Shown here piece after piece: positions 1-6,893 of a stretch of DNA of 30,881 nucleotides. This DNA comes from Butyricicoccus sp. (lineage in GTDB: Bacteria; Bacillota; Clostridia; Oscillospirales; Butyricicoccaceae). Location: NCBI GenBank assembly GCA_020025755.1, contig JAHHRO010000027.1, positions 1 through 30,881 on the forward strand, read 5' to 3'. The translations under genes and the position numbers were made by a program. The notes under the pieces were generated by a model. It was not told the DNA's origin. It saw only the letters and a list, made by a program, of their open reading frames with translations, and ran no database searches. Position 1 is the stretch's first letter, and every line of letters starts with the position of its first letter.

Positions 1-390
1 GCATTGGAACAGTCCGACCAGTTCGCAAACTGGTCGGCTCGTTCCAGATGCGGCAGAGCGGCAAATCCCATCAACCAACCGAAAACCTTGTTTGTAAAAC
101 GTAAAGATGATTGCCAGTCCTGTTTGTGTAATCAAAGTATAAACAGGTTTTATGATTGCATAAACAGCAATCTCCAAAAGAGGCTGAACGATCCCGCCGG
201 TGGCGGAGTTCATACTTTACAACCCTTGGGGCATTGCCATTGTTCATCTGATGGAAGGGAGTGTTGGATTCACAAGGATAAGAACCGTAAGGTTCTATTC
301 CTTGTGTCTCCGTCGCGAGACCGCGACACGTTTCCCTGCTTTCCAAAGCAAATCATTTAGCAGAAATGAAAATCTAACGGATGTCCCAAA
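1..390 (+). repeat. R1 structured intergenic repeat, copy 1 (cut by window start)
   Basis: This stretch matches 22671-23169 closely in the same orientation and 22272-22543 in inverted orientation. It holds several hairpins. One at about 6-46 has GGAAC/GTTCC outer arms and CCGACCAGTT/AACTGGTCGG inner arms. Another at 271-306 has CACAAGGA/TCCTTGTG outer and AGAACC/GGTTCT inner arms. A third is formed by TCGCGAGACCGCGA near 313. Small open frames cross it on both strands, but none has a ribosome site or is kept intact between copies, so I treat it as non-coding. The right border is where similarity to copy 3 fades, near 390. Function is unknown; mobile or RNA-level roles are possible. Confidence 0.7.
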
Positions 391-461
391 TCCTCCGCAG
401 TTTGCGGAAACACGAACCTTCCCCTCTGTAATTTGCCTCCGCGAATGATTTCCTTGCATGT

Positions 462-487
462 AAAAGAGCTGGCACAAAGCCAGCTCT
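462..487 (-). terminator. Rho-independent terminator of iolE
   Basis: A perfect 9-bp stem (AGAGCTGGC / GCCAGCTCT) with a 5-nt loop lies 27 bp past the iolE stop. On the minus strand it is followed by a short TTTTA tract. Confidence 0.75.
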
Positions 488-513
488 CGTTATATACAGA
501 TATGGTATGAAAC

Positions 514-1419
514 TTAAAGACCGGTATGCTCCTTGATGTATGCGCGTGCCATCTTTGCATATTCGAACGGGTTTGCCTTTGCAGGATCCTGCTCTGCCTC
601 AACCATGATCCAGCCTTCATAGCCAGCCTTGTCAAGCAGATCGAATACATCATCAAACTGTACGCAGCCATCCGGATCGCCCGGTACGGTGAATGCGCCC
701 TCACGAACTGCCTTCAGGAAAGACCAATCCTCAGCCTTTACCTTCTCAACGATCGGCATACGCATATTCTTCAGATGTACATGCCCCACACGGTCAGCAA
801 ACTTTGCAAGCATTGCAACCGGATCTTCACCAGCAAAAGTAAAGTGACCGGTATCGAAGCACAGGAATACATACTTCGGGTCGGTGTTCTCCATCAGGCG
901 TGTGGTCTCCTCAACGGTCTGTACCACAGTTCCCATGTGATGATGGAAGCAGGAACGGATGCCGTACTTCTCAAGAGACAGCTTACCCAGCTTGTTGAGA
1001 CCCTCGCACAGACGTGCCCACTCCTCATCGTTCAGGATGCGCTTATCCTTCAGCACGCGCTTGTCGAGCATACCCTGAATGGAGCCGGACTGCTCGGAAA
1101 TGTTGATCGCAGTTGCACCAACAGCAGACAGATATTCCAGTTCCTTGATAAACTCAGCTTCCACTTCCTCATACGCCTTGTCTACAAGGAAAGAGGAGAA
1201 CCACTTAGATGCAATGGTCATGCCACGCACATCGAGCATGTGCTTGAGTACCTTAACATCGGTCGGGTACTTGTGACCAACCTCAGAGCCGGTAAAGCCA
1301 GCCAGTGCCATTTCGGAAACACACTGCTGGAAGGTGTTCTCGTCGCCGAGATCCCACATATCATCGTTGGACCAGCCAATCGGACACATACCGAGTTTTA
1401 CTTTCTTGGGATCTAACAT
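514..1419 (-). CDS. iolE: myo-inosose-2 dehydratase (IolE-like)
   Basis: This 301-residue protein is a xylose-isomerase-like TIM-barrel enzyme. The N-terminus (PIGWSNDDMWDLG, residues 13-25) and the FHHHMGT (158-164), FDTGH (188-192) and HVHLK (213-217) motifs fit IolE, which dehydrates scyllo-inosose in myo-inositol breakdown using a divalent metal bound by such His/Asp/Glu residues. The start has a GGAGG site 9 nt upstream and a promoter at 1493-1521. No other iol gene is in the window, so the gene stands alone with its own promoter and terminator. A related sugar-phosphate isomerase/epimerase activity cannot be excluded from sequence alone. Confidence 0.85.
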   Translation of the reverse strand: MLDPKKVKLGMCPIGWSNDDMWDLGDENTFQQCVSEMALAGFTGSEVGHKYPTDVKVLKHMLDVRGMTIASKWFSSFLVDKAYEEVEAEFIKELEYLSAVGATAINISEQSGSIQGMLDKRVLKDKRILNDEEWARLCEGLNKLGKLSLEKYGIRSCFHHHMGTVVQTVEETTRLMENTDPKYVFLCFDTGHFTFAGEDPVAMLAKFADRVGHVHLKNMRMPIVEKVKAEDWSFLKAVREGAFTVPGDPDGCVQFDDVFDLLDKAGYEGWIMVEAEQDPAKANPFEYAKMARAYIKEHTGL

Positions 1420-1492
1420 ATTTTCATACCTCCATAATGGAAATTGGAAATCGCCATCTTCTTACCAGACAGCACCATCTCTTTCATTGTTT

Positions 1493-1521
1493 ATTGTACA
1501 AGACCCCACCGCAAAAGTCAA
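1493..1521 (-). promoter_or_regulatory. Sigma-A type promoter of iolE
   Basis: On the minus strand TTGACT, a 17-nt spacer and TACAAT precede iolE, giving a leader of about 65 nt. Just upstream at 1531-1542 lies GTCAAAGTTGAC, whose GTCAA/TTGAC arms could be an operator; that role is a guess. Confidence 0.7.
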
Positions 1522-1573
1522 CACAAACGCGTCAAAGTTGACCAGATTTTTTGTTATGTTTTGGGGTATTTAT

Positions 1574-2746
1574 TTATATTTGTGCAACACCTGTATCAAT
1601 TGCCGCCTGTGCAACTGCCTGTGCAACCGCCTTCGTCACCCGCTCGTCAAATGCCGCCGGCATGATATAATCCTCAGACAGTTCTTCATCAGAGATCACG
1701 TTTGCGATGGCATAGGCTGCCGCCATGTTCATTTCCGCGTTGATATCCGATGCGCGTACATCGAGCGCACCGCGGAAGATACCTGGGAATGCGAGTACAT
1801 TATTGATCTGATTCGGATAATCGGAGCGTCCTGTTCCTACAACTGCTGCACCGCCTTTCTTGGCTTCTTCAGGCAAAATCTCAGGTACAGGGTTTGCCAT
1901 TGCAAATACCATCGGCTTTTCCGCCATCGTCCCGACCATTTCTGCTGTCAGCACGCCGGGAGCAGACAGACCAAAGAACACATCCGCACCGCGGACAGCA
2001 TCTGCAAGAGTACCTGTCAAATGTTCACGGTTGGTCACCTTTGCCATTTCCGCCTGTGCCGGATTGAGACGTTCATCCCCCTCGCAAACGATGCCGAAAC
2101 GCTCACACATCACAACATCCTTGACTCCAAGGAACATGAGGAACTTGGTGACGGCGATCGCTGCCGCACCGCATCCGTTTACGACCAGTCGGATCTCCTC
2201 CAACTTGCGTCCGGTCAGGCGGCAGGCATTGATCATTGCAGCCGCACAGCATACCGCTGTACCATGCTGGTCATCATGGAAGATCGGGATATCACAAACC
2301 TCTTTCAGCTTGCGCTCGATCTCAAAGCAGCGTGGTGCCGCGATATCCTCCAGATTGATGCCGCCAAACGAGCCGGAAATAAGCTGGATGGTGCGCACGA
2401 TCTCATCGACATCCTTACTCTTAACACAAAGTGGAAATGCATCGACATCTGCAAACGCCTTGAACAGGGCGCACTTGCCCTCCATAACGGGCATACCGGC
2501 TTCCGGTCCAATATCACCGAGTCCCAAAACGGCAGTGCCATCCGTGATGACTGCTACAAGGTTGTGTCTTCTGGTGTAACGATAGCTGAGCGATACATCC
2601 TCCTTGATTTTGAGGCAAGGCTCCGCAACCCCCGGTGTATACGCTACGGACAGATCCTCACGCGTTGCGACTGGACAGCGTGCGATCACCTCGATCTTTC
2701 CACCCCATGCTTCATGTGCAGCCAGTGCCTTTTCCTTTGCATCCAT
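1574..2746 (-). CDS. NAD(P)-dependent malic enzyme (malate dehydrogenase, oxaloacetate-decarboxylating)
   Basis: The 390-residue protein has the short bacterial malic enzyme layout. Residues 36-40 (YTPGV) contain the catalytic Tyr, 88-91 (MEGK) the catalytic Lys, 133-138 (EDIAAP) and 157-163 (HDDQHGT) the metal-binding acids, and 190-195 (NGCGAA) starts the dinucleotide-binding Rossmann domain. The enzyme oxidatively decarboxylates malate to pyruvate in the cytosol. The AGGAGG site 11 nt before the ATG fixes the start. It is transcribed from its own promoter at 2794-2823. No convincing terminator is seen between its stop and the iolE promoter, so readthrough into iolE is possible. Cofactor preference cannot be read here. 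Confidence 0.93.
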   Translation of the reverse strand: MDAKEKALAAHEAWGGKIEVIARCPVATREDLSVAYTPGVAEPCLKIKEDVSLSYRYTRRHNLVAVITDGTAVLGLGDIGPEAGMPVMEGKCALFKAFADVDAFPLCVKSKDVDEIVRTIQLISGSFGGINLEDIAAPRCFEIERKLKEVCDIPIFHDDQHGTAVCCAAAMINACRLTGRKLEEIRLVVNGCGAAAIAVTKFLMFLGVKDVVMCERFGIVCEGDERLNPAQAEMAKVTNREHLTGTLADAVRGADVFFGLSAPGVLTAEMVGTMAEKPMVFAMANPVPEILPEEAKKGGAAVVGTGRSDYPNQINNVLAFPGIFRGALDVRASDINAEMNMAAAYAIANVISDEELSEDYIMPAAFDERVTKAVAQAVAQAAIDTGVAQI

Positions 2747-2793
2747 AAATAAAAAACCTCCTATGTGTATTTGGAATCATACTCAATGCCTTC

Positions 2794-2823
2794 ATGATAC
2801 CATACCGATCCCTATAGTTTCAA
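2794..2823 (-). promoter_or_regulatory. Probable promoter of the malic enzyme gene
   Basis: Minus strand: TTGAAA, 18-nt spacer, TATCAT with an extended TG just before it (TGGTATCAT). The leader would be about 40 nt and carries AGGAGG. Confidence 0.5.
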
Positions 2824-2894
2824 TCATTTCACAGGATACCCTACTTTTTCCTGTGTAGATGTACAATACATATTGGACAATTGAATAGAAAAGG

Positions 2895-3103
2895 ATGAAG
2901 GATACAGCCTCATGAGTTATAGTTAAGTTACCACACACAACTTTAACGAGAGGAGACCATATCCTTCATGAATAAAAGTATAACACAAGACATGGCATAT
3001 CGGCAATCGTTCATGAAATATGCAGCAAAATATGGTGTAAACCAAGCAAGCCGAAAGTATAACAAGAGTAGATCCTACATCTACTTTTGGAAACGTATGC
3101 AAA
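2895..3103 (+). mobile_element. Insertion sequence remnant (left end and start of transposase)
   Basis: An AT-richer segment carries the first part of a transposase gene and nothing after it. A 10-bp inverted pair, ATGAAGGATA at 2895-2904 and TATCCTTCAT at 2960-2969, brackets the leader and overlaps the start codon. The right side stops abruptly at the terminator hairpin of the neighbouring minus-strand operon. Borders are approximate. Confidence 0.6.
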
Positions 3104-3147
3104 AGGATCCGACATTTCTGCCGGATCCTCTTGTTTTTTTCACATGA
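2968..3147 (+). pseudogene. Truncated helix-turn-helix transposase, N-terminal fragment
   Basis: An ATG with an AGAGGAG site upstream opens a 59-codon frame. Its first ~44 residues (MNKSITQDMAYRQSFMKYAA, then a Tyr-Gly-Val helix and SRSYIYFWK) look like the N-terminal DNA-binding helix-turn-helix of IS481/IS3-type transposases common in gut Clostridia. The last 15 or so residues come from the terminator sequence and are not transposase-like. The DDE integrase domain is absent, so the product would be inactive as a transposase. It is one of the few plus-strand frames here. The family name is from memory of similar proteins, not a search. Confidence 0.65.
3104..3129. terminator. Terminator hairpin after the lig-gat operon
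   Basis: AGGATCCG at 3104-3111 and CGGATCCT at 3122-3129 form a perfect 8-bp stem. On the plus strand it is followed by a T-rich tract; on the minus strand by TTTT. It lies about 55 bp past the stop of the 3183-3578 gene. Confidence 0.65.
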
Positions 3148-3182
3148 CCAGTGATCCCATTGCATGATCCCGATCCGTATTG

Positions 3183-3578
3183 TTATCGGTCTCTGGTTGC
3201 GAATACCACGCCGCCCGGACGGAAGAACTTTGCATCACGCTCTACAACGACGAGTGCGCAGCGTCCACCCATTGCGCTGTCCTGTGAAACGGACTGCACC
3301 GGCTCCATAGTCTTGGTCTCCTCATTCGGTGCCTGTACATTGCTGATGAGGCACGCAAAGGACTCCTCTGGGATCATCTTCGGACCGATCTCACCGTAAG
3401 ATACGATCGCTCCCGGCACGATGGTTCCACGGAACACCTGACCTGCGAGAATGGTGGTATTTTCGTAGGAATATACCTCATCTACACCAAAAACAAATTC
3501 CATATCCTTTGGGATACGCAACTCGAACACAGGGAGTTTACCCTGATCCAGTTCTTTATCGTTTCTATTATCTGCCAT
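3183..3578 (-). CDS. Small hypothetical protein resembling EF-Tu domain 2
   Basis: I do not recognise a named family for this 131-residue protein. No signal peptide or membrane segment is visible. From about residue 24 the pattern (VFGVDEVYS, then TTILAGQVFRGTIVPGAIVS, a spacer, ISNVQ, and a late GGRCALVVVERDAKFFRPGGVVFA) follows the order of strands in the second beta-barrel domain of translational GTPases such as EF-Tu, without any GTPase domain. That similarity is by eye. It starts 58 bp after gatB with a good AAAGGAG site and is followed by a terminator, so it is probably the last gene of the ligA-gatCAB operon. A hairpin (TACAAG/TTGTA arms, 3609-3631) sits in the gap before its ribosome site. 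Confidence 0.75.
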   Translation of the reverse strand: MADNRNDKELDQGKLPVFELRIPKDMEFVFGVDEVYSYENTTILAGQVFRGTIVPGAIVSYGEIGPKMIPEESFACLISNVQAPNEETKTMEPVQSVSQDSAMGGRCALVVVERDAKFFRPGGVVFATRDR

Positions 3579-3636
3579 TGTGAAAACTCCTTTCTATGGC
3601 TGTGATACAAGCCCCTTGTACCACGATATACGCCGC

Positions 3637-5067
3637 TTAGAGCTTTGCAAGCTCCTCTGCGAGCAACTTATTGATGATCTGTGGGTTGCCCTGACCACGG
3701 GAAGCCTTCATACACTGACCCACAAGGAAGCCGGTAACATTCTTGCCTGCCTTATAGTCAGCAACCGCCTTTTCATTCTTTGCAAGCACATCCTGCACGA
3801 TGGACAGGATCGCGCCCTCATCCGATACCTGCTTGAGACCCAGACGCTCTACGATCTGCTCTGCGCTCTCGTCGGTCTCAAAGAGCTGTGTCAGCACCTT
3901 CTTGCCAGCCGCGCCAGAAATCGTGCCCTTGTCAATCAGCATGATGAGATCCACGAGTTTTTCTGCGGTCAGCTTGGTTTCTTCCAGTGCCGCATTCTTA
4001 TCATTGAGGTACTTGGAGATATCAGATAGGATCCAGTTTGCCGCTGCCTTCGGCTTTACCTTACCGGAAGCCGCAGCAGCATCGAGCATGCTCGCCTTTG
4101 CAAAGGAATCCATCAGCTGACGTGCTTCCATTGCAGTCATGCCATACTCGTTCAGGTAACGCTCATAGCGTGTGATCGGCAGTTCCGGAATCTCGCTCTC
4201 GATCTTCTGCATCCAAGCATCATCAATCTCGACTGCAATGAGATCCGGATCTGGGAAGTAGCGGTAATCCTGCGCATCTTCCTTGGTACGCATAACAGTA
4301 TTCTTGAGTTTTACATCATCCCAGCGACGGGTCTCCTGCTGGATGGTGCCGCCATGCTCAACGACATCGATCTGACGCGCGATCTCATAATCGATCGCAC
4401 GAACTGCGCCGGAGAAGGTGTTTACGTTTTTCATCTCGACACGAGTCCCGAGCTCGGTCGTGCCTTCCGGACGAATGGAAACGTTGATATCACAACGGAT
4501 GGAGCCTTCCTCCATCTTACAGTCACAGATATCCAGATAGGACAGTGTTGTTTTGATCATCTCCAAAAATTCCTTTGCTTCCGCAGAGGAATGGAGATCC
4601 GGACGGGTAACCATCTCAATGAGCGGCACGCCGCAGCGGTTGAAGTCTACTACAGTACCGTCGATCTCATCATGGAGCAGCTTTCCTGCATCTTCCTCAA
4701 AGTGGATGCGCTCCAGACGGCAGGACTTCTTCTCGCCGTCTACATAGAAGAACACCTCACCATTCTCACAGATCGGCACATCAAACTGCGAGATCTGATA
4801 AGCCTTTGGCAGATCAGGGTAAAAATAATTCTTACGGTCAGACTTGCACAGGCGGTTTACCGTACAGCCGGTTGCAAGTCCCATCTTTGCCGCATAGTGT
4901 ACAACCTCACGGTTCAGAACCGGAAGCGCACCCGGCATACCCGTGCAAACCGGACAGGTGTGTGTATTGATCGGTGCGCCGAACCCAGTTGAGCACGCGC
5001 AAAAAATCTTGCTCTTGGTGGACAGCTCTGCGTGCACCTCAAGACCGATGACAGCTTCGTATTTCAT
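3637..5067 (-). CDS. gatB: Aspartyl/glutamyl-tRNA(Asn/Gln) amidotransferase subunit B
   Basis: The 476-residue length and the opening GLEVHAEL (8-15) with SKIFCACS and the CPVCTGMPG cysteine cluster (38-46) are typical of GatB. It activates Glu-tRNA(Gln) or Asp-tRNA(Asn) by ATP-dependent phosphorylation and receives ammonia from GatA. The N-terminal kinase cradle is followed by a helical region and the C-terminal YqeY-like tRNA-binding tail (about 330-476). A GAGAGGAG site lies 11 nt before the start. It follows gatA by 18 bp in the order C-A-B, as in many Firmicutes, and is co-transcribed with ligA. Confidence 0.97.
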   Translation of the reverse strand: MKYEAVIGLEVHAELSTKSKIFCACSTGFGAPINTHTCPVCTGMPGALPVLNREVVHYAAKMGLATGCTVNRLCKSDRKNYFYPDLPKAYQISQFDVPICENGEVFFYVDGEKKSCRLERIHFEEDAGKLLHDEIDGTVVDFNRCGVPLIEMVTRPDLHSSAEAKEFLEMIKTTLSYLDICDCKMEEGSIRCDINVSIRPEGTTELGTRVEMKNVNTFSGAVRAIDYEIARQIDVVEHGGTIQQETRRWDDVKLKNTVMRTKEDAQDYRYFPDPDLIAVEIDDAWMQKIESEIPELPITRYERYLNEYGMTAMEARQLMDSFAKASMLDAAAASGKVKPKAAANWILSDISKYLNDKNAALEETKLTAEKLVDLIMLIDKGTISGAAGKKVLTQLFETDESAEQIVERLGLKQVSDEGAILSIVQDVLAKNEKAVADYKAGKNVTGFLVGQCMKASRGQGNPQIINKLLAEELAKL

Positions 5068-5085
5068 TCTGATGTCGCTCCTCTC

Positions 5086-6555
5086 TTACAGTGCCGCAAT
5101 GATGTTCTTCAGGCCGGAAGCCTGCTCGAATGCCAGACCGGCGTTGAGCAGGGTCTGCTCGCCAAACGGACGGCCGATCAGCTGCATGCCAATCGGCATT
5201 TTGCCGCTGTCAAAGCCGCAGGGCTGAACGAGCGCGGGCAGACCTGCAATGTTGATGCTGACCGTACAGATATCGCCTGCATACATTGCAAGCGGGTCAG
5301 TGGTCTTTGCACCGATCTCGTATGCGGTAGTCGGCGCAACCGGTGTCAGGATCACATCGCACTGATTGAATGCGTTTGCAAATTCTTCCTTGATCTTGCG
5401 CTGTGCCGCACGCGCCTTCTTATAGTATGCATCATAATAACCGGAAGACAGCACATAAGTGCCCAGCATGATGCGGCGTTGTACTTCCTCACCGAAGCCC
5501 TCGGAACGAGACTTTACATAGAGGTCGATGAGGTCATCGCCTGCATTCGGGGTACGATATCCGTACTTGACGCCGTCAAAGCGTGCAAGGTTGGAGGATG
5601 CCTCCGCAGAGGACAGGATATAATAGATCGGCAGCGCGTAGTCGGACAGCGGCAGGGAGATCTCGAACACCTCTGCGCCCATTGCCTTATACTGATCCGC
5701 AGCCGCCAGAACTGCCTTCTTGACCTCCTCAGAAATGCCCTCGCCAAAGTATTCCTTGGGCAGACCGACCTTGAGTCCCTTCATATCCGAATTCAGGTTG
5801 GCACGAACAGTGCCTTCAAACGGGGTCTTTACCGAGGTGGAATCATGCGCCGGATCATAGCCGGTGATGGCATCGAGCAGCATGGCTGCGTCCTCAACGG
5901 AGCGACCGAACGGGCCGATCTGATCCAGAGAAGATGCGAATGCAATGAGACCGTAACGAGAAACCGCACCATAGGTGGGCTTGAGCCCAACAACGCCACA
6001 GAAAGACGCCGGCTGACGGATGGAGCCACCAGTATCCGAGCCCAGAGACAGCGGCACTTCGCCTGCGGCAACAACAGCCGCAGAGCCGCCGGACGAGCCG
6101 CCCGGTACACGGGACAGATCATGCGGATTATGGGTCAGCTTCATTGCCGAGTTTTCACAGGAAGAGCCCATTGCGAACTCGTCCATATTGACCTTACCCG
6201 TTACCACTGCGTCATTTGCCAGCAGCTTATCTACAACGGTTGCGTTGTATGGTGGGTTAAAATTATGCAGCATCTTGGAAGCACAGGTCGTCAGCGTGCC
6301 CTTGGTGCAGATATTATCCTTGACTGCGATCGGGATACCAGCCAGCGCGGACAGGCTCTCACCAGCTGCGCGCTTTGCATCGACCGCGCCAGCCTGTGCC
6401 AGAGCCGCCTCCTCGGTCACGGTGATGTAAGCCCCAACCTTTTCGTCTACTGCCTTGGTGCGTGCCAGAACATCCTTTGTCAGTTCAACGGCACTGATTT
6501 CTTTTTTTGCAAGCAGGTCAGAAAGTTCTGACGCTGTTTTCTGAAACAATTCCAT
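5086..6555 (-). CDS. gatA: Aspartyl/glutamyl-tRNA(Asn/Gln) amidotransferase subunit A
   Basis: This amidase-signature enzyme hydrolyses glutamine and passes ammonia to GatB. With the start chosen here (489 residues) the Lys-cisSer-Ser triad falls at Lys79 (AVKDN), Ser154 (PGGSSGG) and Ser178 (TGGSIR), which agrees with the numbering I recall for the staphylococcal enzyme. The frame extends three codons further to a GTG at 6564, but AAGAGGTGG sits 5 nt before the ATG at 6555, so the ATG is preferred. It begins a few bases after gatC. Confidence 0.97.
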   Translation of the reverse strand: MELFQKTASELSDLLAKKEISAVELTKDVLARTKAVDEKVGAYITVTEEAALAQAGAVDAKRAAGESLSALAGIPIAVKDNICTKGTLTTCASKMLHNFNPPYNATVVDKLLANDAVVTGKVNMDEFAMGSSCENSAMKLTHNPHDLSRVPGGSSGGSAAVVAAGEVPLSLGSDTGGSIRQPASFCGVVGLKPTYGAVSRYGLIAFASSLDQIGPFGRSVEDAAMLLDAITGYDPAHDSTSVKTPFEGTVRANLNSDMKGLKVGLPKEYFGEGISEEVKKAVLAAADQYKAMGAEVFEISLPLSDYALPIYYILSSAEASSNLARFDGVKYGYRTPNAGDDLIDLYVKSRSEGFGEEVQRRIMLGTYVLSSGYYDAYYKKARAAQRKIKEEFANAFNQCDVILTPVAPTTAYEIGAKTTDPLAMYAGDICTVSINIAGLPALVQPCGFDSGKMPIGMQLIGRPFGEQTLLNAGLAFEQASGLKNIIAAL

Positions 6556-6567
6556 GCTGTCCACCTC

Positions 6568-6855
6568 TTATTCCACAACTCTCGGTACAGCCACGCCGCC
6601 CGCCTGGAAGTCGGGTGCATTCGGCTCGATCAGATCCTCTGGGGTATACTCCTGTACAACCACATCCTCACGCAGTGCGTTCTTGCGCTCGGTGTTAATA
6701 ACGTCCGTGATATCGCCCAGATCAAGCTGCTGCAGCTTGTCCACCATGCCAACGATATTCTGCATATCATCTGCCAAATGGTCAAAATGCTCACCGCTCA
6801 TATCCAGCCGCGCCAGCGCGGCAATATGTTCCATTTCCTTTCTGGTGATTGCCAT
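6568..6855 (-). CDS. gatC: Aspartyl/glutamyl-tRNA(Asn/Gln) amidotransferase subunit C
   Basis: The 95-residue protein opens with MAITRKEMEHIAALARLDM, the standard GatC start, and contains the later DLGDI and LREDVV segments that wrap between GatA and GatB and stabilise the complex. An AGGAGG site 9 nt upstream supports the ATG at 6855 rather than the earlier in-frame start at 6885. It sits between ligA (38 bp upstream) and gatA (12 bp downstream). Confidence 0.95.
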   Translation of the reverse strand: MAITRKEMEHIAALARLDMSGEHFDHLADDMQNIVGMVDKLQQLDLGDITDVINTERKNALREDVVVQEYTPEDLIEPNAPDFQAGGVAVPRVVE

Positions 6856-6893
6856 GACTTGTTGTCCTCCTGTATTTGAAATCAAATAAGATT

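Noticed and set aside
71..346. Small open frames in the R1 repeats (also in 22414-22993)
   Set aside because: They lack ribosome sites, differ in length and frame between copies, and lie over hairpins that explain the sequence conservation.
1334..2752. 472-codon plus-strand frame opposite the malic enzyme
   Set aside because: Antisense shadow of a complete, well-conserved malic enzyme gene.
3609..3631. Hairpin between gatB and the small protein as a terminator
   Set aside because: No T tract follows on the minus strand and the next gene's ribosome site comes directly after, so it was noted only in the gene entry.
5032..6531. 499-codon plus-strand frame opposite gatA
   Set aside because: Antisense shadow of gatA, which has all catalytic residues.
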